NCBI RefSeq assembly: GCF_900100395.1
Contig: NZ_FNFB01000002.1
Span: forward strand, 371,074 to 435,073
DNA length: 64,000 nt
Source: Nonomuraea maritima
GTDB lineage: Bacteria; Actinomycetota; Actinomycetes; Streptosporangiales; Streptosporangiaceae
Direction: 5' to 3'
A model generated the notes under the pieces. That model searched no databases. It saw only the letters and a list, made by a program, of their open reading frames with translations, and was not told the DNA's origin. Within the stretch, counting starts at the first letter, position 1. Every line of letters begins with the position of its first letter. The position numbers and the translations under genes were made by a program. Positions 23,671-31,165 of this stretch are shown piece by piece.

Positions 23671-24516
23671 TCAGCCCTTGGTGAGCTTGGTGATCTCGGC
23701 GACGAAGTCCGGCCACAGCGCCCGGGGCAGGTCGTGCCCCATCCCCGGGTACGTCACGAGCCGCGCGCCGGGGATGGCCTCGGCCGTGGCCTGCCCGCCG
23801 GCCGGCGGGACGAGCGGGTCGGCCTCGCCGTGCAGCACCAGTGCGGGAACGTGCAGGCCCGCGAGTTTCTCCCTGCGGTCCGGCGACCCGTTGATGGCGG
23901 CCAGCTGGCGGGCGGTGCCCGCCGGGTCGAAGCAGCGGTCGTACGCCCGGCCGGCCCGCTCCTTGATCAGTTCGGCGTCCAGCTCGTAGCCGGGCGACCC
24001 GATGACCGACCAGGTGCGTACCGACTGCTCCATCGCGGCGGCGCGGTCGGCGGGTGGCGGGGACATCAGCGCCGCCATCGCGGCCTGCGAGGGCGGGGCG
24101 ACGGCCGGGCCGGGCGTGGACATGATCGAGGTGAGGCTCAGCACCCGGTCGGGGTGCCGGATGGCGAACGCCTGGGCGATCATGCCGCCCATGGACGCGC
24201 CCACCACGTGGGCGGCCGTCCAGCCGAGGGCGTCCATGAGCCCGGCGGCGTCGTCGGCCATGTCCTCCAGCAGGTACGGCGCGGGCCCGCCTCGGCCGGG
24301 GACGCCCGCGTCGTGGAAGTGCGTGGACAGTCCGGCGTCGCGGTTGTCGAACCGTACGACGTGGTGTCCCTGCTCCGCGAGGAGACCGCAGAACTCCTCG
24401 TCCCATTGGATCATCTGGGCGCCGAGCCCCATGATGAGGAGCAGGGGACGTCCTTCGGGAGAGCCGAAGCTCTCGTAGGTGATGTCGATGCCGTTCGCGG
24501 CTACGCTGGTGGTCAC
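23671..24516 (-). CDS. Alpha/beta fold hydrolase
   Basis: A GTG start at 24516 gives 281 residues; longer frames upstream would run through the palindrome and have no ribosome site. The nucleophile elbow is GASMGG (serine near residue 105), the oxyanion region is LIMGLGAQMIQWDEEFC, the acid lies in LHGEADPLVPP and the histidine in YPGMGHDLP. The family includes esterases, lipases and aclacinomycin methylesterase-like enzymes; the substrate is unknown. A perfect 21-bp palindrome lies 3 bases upstream of the start, so the gene is tightly regulated. Confidence 0.88.
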   Translation of the reverse strand: MTTSVAANGIDITYESFGSPEGRPLLLIMGLGAQMIQWDEEFCGLLAEQGHHVVRFDNRDAGLSTHFHDAGVPGRGGPAPYLLEDMADDAAGLMDALGWTAAHVVGASMGGMIAQAFAIRHPDRVLSLTSIMSTPGPAVAPPSQAAMAALMSPPPADRAAAMEQSVRTWSVIGSPGYELDAELIKERAGRAYDRCFDPAGTARQLAAINGSPDRREKLAGLHVPALVLHGEADPLVPPAGGQATAEAIPGARLVTYPGMGHDLPRALWPDFVAEITKLTKG

Positions 24517-24519
24517 GAA

Positions 24520-24540
24520 TACCAGAATGTCATTCTGGTA
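24520..24540. promoter_or_regulatory. 21-bp palindromic operator of the hydrolase gene
   Basis: TACCAGAATG and its exact complement CATTCTGGTA surround one T. The form (ACCAGAAT..ATTCTGGT) is typical of TetR-family operators. No TetR gene is adjacent, so the regulator acts from elsewhere. Confidence 0.7.
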
Positions 24541-24557
24541 CTCGTCGCGCAAAGCCC

Positions 24558-25133
24558 TCAGTTCTGGCCGGCCTCCGGCGGCTCGGCCGGGTTGTGGTCG
24601 CGCTTGCCGTAGGCGCCGGTGGAGAACGGCACCGGGTAGTTCTTCTTGCCGGGGCCGGGGCCCCACTTGGTGATGACGTAGTCGACGTCGATGTGGCCGA
24701 GACCGCCGTTGCCGCCGACGTACAGCGTGTTCGGGTTGAACGTGCCCCCGGTCAGGTCGGCGAAGGTCTTGGCGTCGAGGTCCAGCATGATGCCGCGGTT
24801 GGAGGGCTCGCCCGGGCCGCGGTCGCCGACGAAGAAGGGCATCTTCTTGCCCTTGTAGATGACGTAGCCCTCGGTCATGAGCGGCCAGCTCGGGCTGGCG
24901 GCCAGGCCCTTCTGCATGGGCTTGCCACTGGCGGGCAGACCCGTGTCACCGGCGCGGCCGGAGGCGTCGTCCCAGAAGTACGAGGCCGTTGTGGAGCCCT
25001 TGAGCAGGACCTTCTCGGGGATGTCGGTGCCGCTGTCGGCCCAGGCGGCGGTGCCGCCCGCGACGGTGAGTGCGGCGCAGAGGCTGGAAGCGGTGAACAG
25101 GGCGAACGAGCGCATGCCGGATCGAGCAGTCAT
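24558..25133 (-). CDS. Secreted protein under c-di-AMP riboswitch (double-psi barrel-like)
   Basis: A protein of 191 residues with a Sec signal peptide (MRSFALFTASSLCAALTVAGG, cleavage probably after AWA at about residue 32). The mature part reads YFWDD...GLPASGKPMQKGLAASPSWPL...FFVGDRGPGEPSNRGIMLDL and ends with GHIDVDYVITKWGPG. The ASGKPM/GDRGPG/LDLDAKTF order is reminiscent of the 3D/RlpA double-psi-barrel fold used by cell-wall lytic enzymes; this is a weak structural guess and the family was not recognised. The upstream ydaO-type riboswitch supports a cell-wall role, since this class controls wall-remodelling genes in actinobacteria. There are about 200 bases between riboswitch and start. 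Confidence 0.7.
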   Translation of the reverse strand: MTARSGMRSFALFTASSLCAALTVAGGTAAWADSGTDIPEKVLLKGSTTASYFWDDASGRAGDTGLPASGKPMQKGLAASPSWPLMTEGYVIYKGKKMPFFVGDRGPGEPSNRGIMLDLDAKTFADLTGGTFNPNTLYVGGNGGLGHIDVDYVITKWGPGPGKKNYPVPFSTGAYGKRDHNPAEPPEAGQN

Positions 25134-25170
25134 GAAAAGGGGAAGCCCTTCACGAGGAGACGGGGGAGTA

Positions 25171-25236
25171 AGCGCTTGGCGAGGTAGCGCGCAGCACGGG
25201 CGGAACGCCTGATGTGGGGATGCTGCGCGAAGCGCT
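25171..25236 (-). other. Hairpin in the leader of the secreted-protein gene
   Basis: Between riboswitch and gene, AGCGCTT (25171-25177) pairs with AAGCGCT (25230-25236), and inside it CGCGCAGCA (25188-25196) pairs with TGCTGCGCG (25221-25229). It could be part of the riboswitch expression platform; no U-run follows, so an intrinsic terminator is uncertain. Confidence 0.45.
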
Positions 25237-25329
25237 AGGTGTGAGCCTGGAGAAGGGGACCGCTCAGCGGTCTGCCGTCACTCCGCTGTCCGGGGGTACG
25301 ACGCGGTGATGCATGGAAATTTCTGTGTC

Positions 25330-25452
25330 CTCTCCATCACGCCTACCGGGTTAGCTGACGGGTTCGGGCGTGGAGATGCCCTACCGGCACGCGGCCGGAC
25401 TCACCCCAAGTGGTGGTTCCCCGGTTCCCGGAACGTCCGGGATTCGGCGCCA
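25330..25452 (-). promoter_or_regulatory. ydaO/yuaA cyclic di-AMP riboswitch
   Basis: On the minus strand the leader contains the conserved blocks of the ydaO class in order: CGCCGAATCC at the 5' end, GGAACCGGGGAACC, GGGGTGAGTCC, GTGCCGGTAGGGCA, then CCCGAACCCGTCAGCTAACC and GGTAGGCGT at the 3' end. This order and spacing closely match the c-di-AMP-binding RNA seen before resuscitation-factor and other wall-lytic genes in actinobacteria. Ligand binding usually turns expression off. It controls the gene at 24558-25133. The ends are approximate. Confidence 0.9.
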
Positions 25453-25581
25453 GCCGGTCGTCCTCCTGGGTAAGGATCCGACCCCCGGCTGGTGGTGCGG
25501 ATTACTTTAACGAGGGATCTAGACACGGGCAAACGAATCGTCATGAAACGGAAGAAGATCTACCTAATGGGACAAAAGGAA

Positions 25582-25608
25582 AGGGGGTGCGGAACCTCCG
25601 CACCCCCT
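25582..25608 (-). terminator. Terminator of the DUF5302 gene
   Basis: A perfect 12-bp stem (AGGGGGTGCGGA at 25582-25593, complement at 25597-25608) with a 3-base loop. On the minus strand it is followed by a T-rich tract (TTTCCTTTTG), giving a classical intrinsic terminator 13 bases after the DUF5302 stop. Confidence 0.85.
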
Positions 25609-25621
25609 ATGAAATAGGGCC

Positions 25622-25822
25622 TCAGCCGCCGCTCTTGCGCCTGAACGATCTTTTACCCGTGGCAGGACCATGCGCCCCGTGGATCTTCGACGAGTCGCCG
25701 CCCCTGCCACCCGCACCCGACCCGGCGTGCTGGCTGCGCTTGCGCTCCAGCGCTTCGCGGAACTTGCGCTTCATCTCGTCCTCGGAAGTCTCGCTGACTT
25801 CCGGCTCCGGTGTCTCGGCCAT
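25622..25822 (-). CDS. DUF5302 small protein
   Basis: The ATG at 25822 has GGAGG 5-9 bases upstream and gives 66 residues; the longer frame to 25906 lacks a ribosome site. The protein is hydrophilic, with an acidic N terminus (ETPEPEVSETSEDEMKRKFREALERK) and a basic C terminus (GHGPATGKRSFRRKSGG-like). It fits the actinobacterial DUF5302 family of small proteins with a conserved helix and a terminal K-x-x-F-R-R-K-S motif. The function is unknown. It is a single-gene unit divergent from the MreB-like gene. Confidence 0.8.
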   Translation of the reverse strand: MAETPEPEVSETSEDEMKRKFREALERKRSQHAGSGAGGRGGDSSKIHGAHGPATGKRSFRRKSGG

Positions 25823-25996
25823 GAGGACCTCCAAGGTGTTGGGGACCCTCAAAGCTTCGCACGGCACCGCGTACGACGCGAAACCGGGCTCGCCCGCTCG
25901 GGCCACCGGTAAAGAGGTCGCGTTCTGCTCCTGGTGTTGCTTTTGGACATATCAGGAAACAGAGTGTCGTATGACGCACAAGCCCCATTTCGGACA

Positions 25997-26992
25997 ATGA
26001 GCATCCTCGGCCGCGACCTGGCAGTGGACCTGGGGGCGGCGCGCACAAGGATCTACATCAAACGCAAGGGCATCGTGCTCGACGAGCCCTCCGCCGTCCT
26101 GCTCGACCGCCGTACGGGCAAGGTCATCGCCTTCGGCGCGGAGGCGGTCGGCGACGGCCGCGGCGAGACGCACTGGCCGGTCAACGGCGGCCTGCCCGCC
26201 GACGCCGAACTCGCCCAGCGCCTGGTGCGGCACTTCACGCGCAAGGTGCACTGGCGTCCGTACGCCCGGCCGCGGCTGGTCATGGCGCTGCCCGGCGACT
26301 CCACGCCCATGGCGCGGGCCGCGCTGCACGACATGGCGTACGAGGCGCAGGCCAGGGACATCGTCCTCGTGCCGCAGGCGCTCGCGGCGGCGCTCGGCGC
26401 GGGCCTGCCCTCCGGCGACCGCTCCGGGCAAATGATCATCGACATCGGACGGCACGCCACGCGCGTCGCCGTGCTCTCCGGCGACATGGTGGTGGCGCAC
26501 GGCTCCGTCCCTTACGGAGGGCGGGCCATGGACCGGGCCATCGCCCGCCTCGTCGAACGCGAGCACGGGCTCGCGCTCGACGAGTTCGAGGCCGAGGCCG
26601 CCAAGATGCGGGCCGGCGCCGCGCCGCGGCCGGCGGACGGCGAGATCGTCCCCGTGCACGCCCGCGACCCGGACACCGGCCGCGAGCGCGTGCTGGCCCT
26701 GCCCGTACGCCTGCTCTGCGAGGTCGCCGCGCAACCCGCCGGTCCCATCGCCAGGATCGCGGAGGAGACCGTCGCGAGGTGCCCCGCCGAACTGGCCGCC
26801 GACCTCGGCGAACGCGGAGCCGTCCTGGTCGGCGGCGGGGCGCTGCTGCCCGGACTCGGGCGGCGGCTGCGCGAGCACCTGCGCATGCCGGTGCGCCCGG
26901 CAGAACGCCCGCTGGAGTCCGTGGCGCTGGGCCTCGGACGCTGCCTCGACCACCTCGGCCTGACCGGCAGGCTCCGCAGCAGGCTCACCTGA
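25997..26992 (+). CDS. MreB-like actin-family protein
   Basis: The ATG at 25997 gives 331 residues. Actin-fold motifs are present: phosphate-1 loop DLGAARTRIY (residues 11-20), DEPSAVLLDRRTGKVIAFGAEA, LVMALPGD, the phosphate-2 region MIIDIGRHATRVAVLSGDMV and the adenosine motif VLVGGGALLPGLGRRLREHL. It is slightly shorter than typical MreB and has no mreC, mreD or rodA neighbours, so it is probably an extra paralogue (Mbl-like) rather than the main cell-wall MreB. In filamentous actinobacteria such proteins act in spore-wall formation. It may run on into the VOC gene 15 bases downstream. Confidence 0.82.
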   Translation: MSILGRDLAVDLGAARTRIYIKRKGIVLDEPSAVLLDRRTGKVIAFGAEAVGDGRGETHWPVNGGLPADAELAQRLVRHFTRKVHWRPYARPRLVMALPGDSTPMARAALHDMAYEAQARDIVLVPQALAAALGAGLPSGDRSGQMIIDIGRHATRVAVLSGDMVVAHGSVPYGGRAMDRAIARLVEREHGLALDEFEAEAAKMRAGAAPRPADGEIVPVHARDPDTGRERVLALPVRLLCEVAAQPAGPIARIAEETVARCPAELAADLGERGAVLVGGGALLPGLGRRLREHLRMPVRPAERPLESVALGLGRCLDHLGLTGRLRSRLT

Positions 26993-27007
26993 GCGACAGG
27001 AGGCGGC

Positions 27008-27520
27008 ATGACCGTACGCGGCATCGACCACATCGGGGTGACCGTGCCCGACCTGGACGCGGCGACCGCGTTCTTCGCCCGCGCGTTCGGGGCCGAGGTG
27101 CTCCACGACACCCTCCCCCGGGAGCAGGGCCCCAAGGGAGGGTGGGCGACCGAGCGTCGGCTCGGCGTCCCCCAGGGGACGGAGGAGCTCGCCGTGCGCA
27201 TGCTCCGCCTGCCGAACGGGCCCGGGATCGAGCTGTTCGAGTTCGCGGGGCCGCGCCGGCTCGACCCCGTCCTGCCCTGCGACCTGGGCTGGCAACACCT
27301 CGCCCTGTACGTGGACGATCTCGACGAGGCGCTGCGGCGGGTCATCTCGGCGGGCGGGACCGCGCTGTCGGAGCCCGTCCCGTTGCCGGGCCCCGAGGCC
27401 GGCCCCCACAACCGCTACGTCTACTGCCGCACCCCATGGGGCTCGACGCTCGAACTCCTGACCTACCCGGACCCACAGCCGTACGAGAAGGAGACCGACC
27501 TGCGACGCTGGCGACCTTGA
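27008..27520 (+). CDS. VOC family protein
   Basis: A protein of 170 residues with ACAGGAGG before the ATG. It is a vicinal-oxygen-chelate protein: IDHIGVTVPDLDAATAFFARAFGAE at the N terminus, GIELFEF near residue 77, then DLGWQHLALYVDDLDEALRRVISAGG and TPWGSTLELLTYP. H7, E near residue 78, H near 98 and E near 147 fit the usual metal-ligand places. It resembles methylmalonyl-CoA-epimerase/glyoxalase-like proteins; the substrate is unknown. The tnpB element begins directly after its stop. Confidence 0.85.
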   Translation: MTVRGIDHIGVTVPDLDAATAFFARAFGAEVLHDTLPREQGPKGGWATERRLGVPQGTEELAVRMLRLPNGPGIELFEFAGPRRLDPVLPCDLGWQHLALYVDDLDEALRRVISAGGTALSEPVPLPGPEAGPHNRYVYCRTPWGSTLELLTYPDPQPYEKETDLRRWRP

Positions 27521-27640
27521 CGCGCTCCCCGGCCTGAAGGCCGGGGATTCAGCCTGTGCCGCGTCTGCGACACCTCTGCGGCTTCCTGTTTCACCGGGTT
27601 CTGCCCTCCGCTAGGCGGCGGGTCTTACGGTCCCTCCGCA
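27500..27640 (-). ncRNA. Predicted omega (right-end) RNA of TnpB
   Basis: In characterised TnpB systems the guide RNA comes from the tnpB 3' end and the right end, with the guide itself in the flank. Here that would be the 3' end of tnpB, the 27527-27546 hairpin and about 16-20 bases of flank (reading into 27526-27505, which includes the end of the VOC gene). Location is by analogy; no RNA data are available and the 5' end is arbitrary. Confidence 0.4.
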
Positions 27641-28774
27641 GGCGTTTAGCCTGTCCGCCCGTCCAGCGGCCAGGATGTTGATCGCGGCGTTGACATCCCG
27701 GTCGTGGACCGCGCCGCATGGGCAGGTCCACGAACGGATGTTCAGTGGCATCGACTCGGCGACCATCCCGCAGGCCGAGCACAGCTTCGACGACGGGAAC
27801 CACCGGTCGATCTTGGCGAAGGTTCGACCGTACCGTTTCGCCTTGTACTCCAGCATGTTCACGAACTGGGACCAGCCCGCGTCGTGCACCGACCTGGCCA
27901 GCCTCGTGCGGGCCAGACCCCTCACGGACAGGTTCTCCACGTACACCGCTTGGTTGTCGCGGATGATCTGCGTGGAGAGCTTGTGTGCGAAGTCGCGGCG
28001 CGCGTCGGCCACCCTGGCGTGAGCCTTGGCGACCTTCAGTTTGGCCTTGGCCCGGTTCGCCGAGCCCTTGTCTTTCCTGCTCAGCGCTTGCTGCGCCTTG
28101 TGCAGACGCCGCTCCGTGCGGCGCAGCAGGCGCGGGTTGTCCACCTTCCGGCCGTCCGACAGGACCGCGAAGTGCGTGAGACCCAGGTCGATGCCCACCT
28201 CGGGTGCCACTTCTGGCAGCGGCCTGCCGGCCATCTCCACCACGAAGCTCGCGAAGTACCGCCCTGAGGCGTCCTTGATCACCGTCACTGATGACGGCTC
28301 GGCGGGCAGGTCTCGGGACCAACGAATCGGCACGTCGCCGACCTTCGGCAAGCGCAGCTTCCCGCCAGGGGTGATCGCGAACCGAGCATTCTTGGTGAAC
28401 CGGATCGCTTGCCGGTTGTCCTTGCGCGACCGGAAGCGGGGCGGGGCGATCTTCGGCCCCTTGCGCTTGCCGGTGAGTGAGGCGAAGAAGTTGCGGTAGG
28501 CGGTGTTCAGGTCGGCCAGCGCCTGCTGCAACACCACTGCGGACACATCGGAAAGCCAGGCGCGTTCCGGCGTCTTCTTCGCCTGCGTGATCACCCGCTT
28601 GGACAGGTCCCCGTCCGAGATGTACGGCAGACCGTTCTCGCGAGCTTCCTGCCTTGCGCGCAGCCCGTCGTTGTACACCGTCCGCGCACACCCGAACGCC
28701 TTGGCCAGCGCTTGACGCTGGCCCGGCGTCGGGTAGAGGCGGAAGTTGTACCGAAGCTGCACAAGGTAGATCAT
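27611..28774 (-). CDS. tnpB: RNA-guided endonuclease TnpB
   Basis: A complete TnpB of 387 residues, the usual length. The N-terminal OrfB helix-turn-helix part runs from YNFRLYPTPGQRQALAKAFG. The RuvC-like nuclease is intact: D196 in GIDLGLTHFA, E280 in VYVENLSVRGL, and the DRD of HDRDVNAAINI (D360). A zinc finger is formed by C332, C335, C351 and C353 (CSACG...CPCG). All features needed for RNA-guided DNA cleavage seem present, so this is not a nuclease-dead TldR-type protein. It is divergent from a small RHH gene with 37 bases between starts. It shares its C-terminal signature with the tnpB remnant at 12499-12651. Confidence 0.9.
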   Translation of the reverse strand: MIYLVQLRYNFRLYPTPGQRQALAKAFGCARTVYNDGLRARQEARENGLPYISDGDLSKRVITQAKKTPERAWLSDVSAVVLQQALADLNTAYRNFFASLTGKRKGPKIAPPRFRSRKDNRQAIRFTKNARFAITPGGKLRLPKVGDVPIRWSRDLPAEPSSVTVIKDASGRYFASFVVEMAGRPLPEVAPEVGIDLGLTHFAVLSDGRKVDNPRLLRRTERRLHKAQQALSRKDKGSANRAKAKLKVAKAHARVADARRDFAHKLSTQIIRDNQAVYVENLSVRGLARTRLARSVHDAGWSQFVNMLEYKAKRYGRTFAKIDRWFPSSKLCSACGMVAESMPLNIRSWTCPCGAVHDRDVNAAINILAAGRADRLNACGGTVRPAA

Positions 28775-28811
28775 ACCCCATGCGTGCGCTCATCATATGT
28801 ACGATAGGCGC

Positions 28812-29021
28812 ATGAGCCCTTATGAACGCCTGACGGTAAACCTGGTCCAACGCGGCGCTGAAGCGTTGGCCAAGGCATCCGAGCTGACCGGCCACACCAA
28901 GACCGACACCGTGAACCGCGCACTCCAGGTGTACGCCTACCTCGAAGAGGTACGCGCCCAAGGCGGGGAAGTGCTGATCCGCAGATCTGGCGGCGAAATT
29001 GAAATGATCAACTTTCTGTAG
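28812..29021 (+). CDS. Ribbon-helix-helix protein inside the tnpB element
   Basis: A protein of 69 residues from the ATG at 28812 (an in-frame start at 28797 would add five residues). The pattern RLTVNLVQRGAEALAKASELTGHTKTDTVNRALQVYAYLEEVRAQGGEV is a ribbon-helix-helix: a short strand (LTVNL), then two helices with the TKTDTVNRAL turn. Such proteins are DNA-binding autoregulators or antitoxins; no toxin gene accompanies it. The 37-base divergent promoter contains an imperfect palindrome (ATCATATGTACGAT, 28792-28805), so it may repress tnpB and itself. Codon use is less extreme than in neighbours, fitting acquisition with the element. Confidence 0.75.
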   Translation: MSPYERLTVNLVQRGAEALAKASELTGHTKTDTVNRALQVYAYLEEVRAQGGEVLIRRSGGEIEMINFL

Positions 29022-29160
29022 GCTAGCGGTGCGACTCAGAGCACGCTCGGGCCTGGAGGCCCTCCCGCGCGGGCCTTCACCCCCGGCCTGAAGGCCGGAG
29101 CACTGGCCCGCATCTTGGTAGCGCGTCCTCTTGTGGCTGAGCTCGTCGGCGGGCGTCCTC

Positions 29161-29219
29161 AGGTGGCGGGCTCAGGTGGCGGGCTCAGGTGGCGGGCTCA
29201 GGTGGCGGGCTCAGGTGGC
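29161..29219. repeat. 13-bp tandem repeat at the permease stop
   Basis: Four exact copies of AGGTGGCGGGCTC and part of a fifth end at the stop codon of the MacB-like permease (29211-29213). Each copy contains TCA, so on the minus strand each would supply a stop. They look like slippage of the gene's own 3' end. Confidence 0.85.
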
Positions 29220-30422
29220 GGCGAGGGCCTCTGTCGGGGAGAGGTGGGAGGCGCGGACGGCCGGGTAGAGGCCGGCCACCGCGCCGACCAGGAGCGTGGC
29301 GGCGAGGCCGCCCGCCGTGGCCCAGGCCGGCACCACCGATGGCCAGCCGCTGGACAGCGCGTACCCCGTCGTCACGCCCGCCCCGAGCAGGACTCCGCCG
29401 GCGCCGCCCAGCGCGGACAGCAGCAGCGACTCGGCCAGGAACTGCGTGCGGACCTGCCCCCGGGTCGCCCCGAGCGCACGCCGCAGGCCGATCTCCGCCC
29501 GCCGTTCCAGCACCGAGATCACCATCGTGTTCGCCACCCCGACTCCCCCGACGAGCAGCGCCACCGCGCCGACGCCCAGCAGCAGGTTCGCGAACGCCTG
29601 GCTGCTCGCCTGCTTGGCGGCCAGGGCGTCCGACGGGCGCGAGACGTCCACCTCGTTCGGGGCCTGCGGGTTCGCGGTGGCGGCCAGCACCGCGCGTACG
29701 TCCTCCAGCCGGGACTCGTCCGAGCGGGTGTAGAGCGTGGTCGGACGGCCGTCGAAACCGAGGCGCTCCTCGGCCACGGGACGGCCGACGAACACCCCAC
29801 TGTCCAGTTCCGCGGCCAGCGCCACGGGGTCAAGGACGCCGACGACCGTGAAGCGGACGCCGCCCACCACGACCTGCGTCTCCGGCCCCACCGCGCCGAC
29901 GCCGAGCCGCCGCGCGGCGTCCGCGCCCAGCACGGCGGCCGGATAGCGTTCCGTGGCGGCGTTCAGCCAGGTGCCGTGCCGCAGGGTCGCGCCGACCGTG
30001 GCCGGCAGGTCGAGACGGGCGGCGTACGTGCTGATGCCGCCGGTCTGCGCCTCCGGGATGCGCTCCGAACGGTAGACCTTGGCCCCGGACACCTCGCCGA
30101 CCGAGGAGACCTGCCGTACGGGGCCGATCCGTTCGATCATCGCCTCGGCGTCCGCCGGTAGCTGGGCCTGCTCGCCCAGCAGCGACGTGCCAGGCGAGAC
30201 CGTGAGCAGATTGGTGCCCAGCGCCGACAGCCTGCGGTCGAGCTCCGCCCCTGACGAGGACGAGATCCCGACCACGGCCACCATGGCCGCGATGCCGATC
30301 GCGATGCCCAGCCCCGACAGGAACGCCCGCAACGGCCGCGTCCGCAGCCCGACCGCGCCGACGCGCAGCACGTCCCGCGCCCGCAGACGAGCCGGCACCG
30401 GCTCCGGCCGCCTGACCCCCAT
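29211..30422 (-). CDS. MacB-like FtsX-type ABC permease
   Basis: From the ATG at 30422, which overlaps the ATPase stop by one base, the protein has 403 residues. It has the MacB/FtsX architecture: a first span near residue 36-56 (AFLSGLGIAIGIAAMVAVVGI), a large external MacB_PCD domain (about 57-270), then three C-terminal spans from LLLGVGAVALLVGGVGVANTM onward. The cytoplasmic motif RRAEIGLRRALGATRGQV is diagnostic. It forms an exporter with the ATPase and adaptor encoded upstream. Known relatives export peptides, antibiotics or lipoproteins; the substrate here is unknown. Confidence 0.9.
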   Translation of the reverse strand: MGVRRPEPVPARLRARDVLRVGAVGLRTRPLRAFLSGLGIAIGIAAMVAVVGISSSSGAELDRRLSALGTNLLTVSPGTSLLGEQAQLPADAEAMIERIGPVRQVSSVGEVSGAKVYRSERIPEAQTGGISTYAARLDLPATVGATLRHGTWLNAATERYPAAVLGADAARRLGVGAVGPETQVVVGGVRFTVVGVLDPVALAAELDSGVFVGRPVAEERLGFDGRPTTLYTRSDESRLEDVRAVLAATANPQAPNEVDVSRPSDALAAKQASSQAFANLLLGVGAVALLVGGVGVANTMVISVLERRAEIGLRRALGATRGQVRTQFLAESLLLSALGGAGGVLLGAGVTTGYALSSGWPSVVPAWATAGGLAATLLVGAVAGLYPAVRASHLSPTEALAAT

Positions 30423-31165
30423 CACCGAACCCCCGACCACTCGCCATGGCCCCCGGCTGCGGGGGCGGGCTCGGCTCCCAGCTCGGGTTCGGCGGCGGAG
30501 TCGGACACGATGGTGCCGTCGCGCATCGCTATCTGCCGAGGGAGGCCGGCGGCGATCTCGCGGTCGTGGGTGATGATGACGATCGTCGTGCCGGACGCGT
30601 TCAGTTCGTGCAGCAGGTCCATCACCCCTGCGCCCGCGACCGAGTCGAGGGCTCCCGTGGGCTCGTCGGCCAGCAGCAGCGGCGGCCCGCCGGAAACGGC
30701 CCTGGCTATGGCCACGCGCTGCCGCTCGCCGCCCGACAGCTCGTGCGGCTCGTGGCCGAGGCGGTGCCCGAGCCCCACCCGTTCCAGCGCCTGCGCCGCG
30801 CGCTCGCGCCGCTCGGCCCGGCCGAGCCCCGTGTAGATGAGGCCCTCGGCCACGTTGTCCAGCGCCGTGACCCTCGCCGCGAGGTGGAACGACTGGAAGA
30901 CGAACCCGATCGCCGTCGCCCGCAACGCCGACAACTGGTCGTCGTCCAGCTCCGACACGTCGTACCCGTCGATGCGGACGGTCCCCGAGGAGGGCCGGTC
31001 GAGCGTGCCGGCGACGTTCAGCATGGTGGACTTCCCCGAACCGGACGGCCCCACGATCGCCACCAGCTCACCGTGGCCGATCCGCAGCGACACCGACGCA
31101 AGCGCGGCCACCCCGCCCGGGTACGTCCGCGACACGTCCGTCAGTTCGATCATCGGGTACGTCAT
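30422..31165 (-). CDS. MacB/LolD-type ABC ATPase
   Basis: An ATP-binding subunit of 247 residues with all motifs: Walker A GPSGSGKST, Q loop VFQSF, signature LSGGERQR, Walker B LLLADEPTG, D loop ALDS and H loop THD. The short acidic C-terminal tail (EPELGAEPAPA) is not part of the domain. It overlaps the adaptor gene upstream by 4 bases (ATGA) and the permease downstream by 1, so the exporter is made as one operon. Confidence 0.93.
   Translation of the reverse strand: MTYPMIELTDVSRTYPGGVAALASVSLRIGHGELVAIVGPSGSGKSTMLNVAGTLDRPSSGTVRIDGYDVSELDDDQLSALRATAIGFVFQSFHLAARVTALDNVAEGLIYTGLGRAERRERAAQALERVGLGHRLGHEPHELSGGERQRVAIARAVSGGPPLLLADEPTGALDSVAGAGVMDLLHELNASGTTIVIITHDREIAAGLPRQIAMRDGTIVSDSAAEPELGAEPAPAAGGHGEWSGVR

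Larger units (their letters stand above)
27521..29105 (-). mobile_element. IS200/IS605-family (IS1341-like) element with tnpB and no tnpA
   Basis: The element is about 1.57 kb. In tnpB orientation the right end holds CCCCGGCC-TTCA-GGCCGGGG (plus-strand 27527-27546) and the left end a matching hairpin CCGGCC-TTCA-GGCCGG (29083-29098), plus a second stem GGGCC-TGGA-GGCCC at 29049-29062. Inside are tnpB on the minus strand and a small ribbon-helix-helix gene on the plus strand. No tnpA is present, so movement would need a transposase in trans. No target duplication is expected for this family. The insertion lies exactly between the VOC stop and the MacB-like operon. Confidence 0.75.

Noticed and set aside
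25410..26000. Open frame of 196 residues on the plus strand
   Set aside because: It crosses the riboswitch, a terminator and the DUF5302 gene and has no recognisable protein pattern.
27611..28774. A nuclease-dead TnpB-like repressor (TldR)
   Set aside because: All three RuvC acidic residues and the zinc finger are present.
29161..29219. Short regular repeats considered as a CRISPR array
   Set aside because: The 13-base units are directly contiguous with no spacers.
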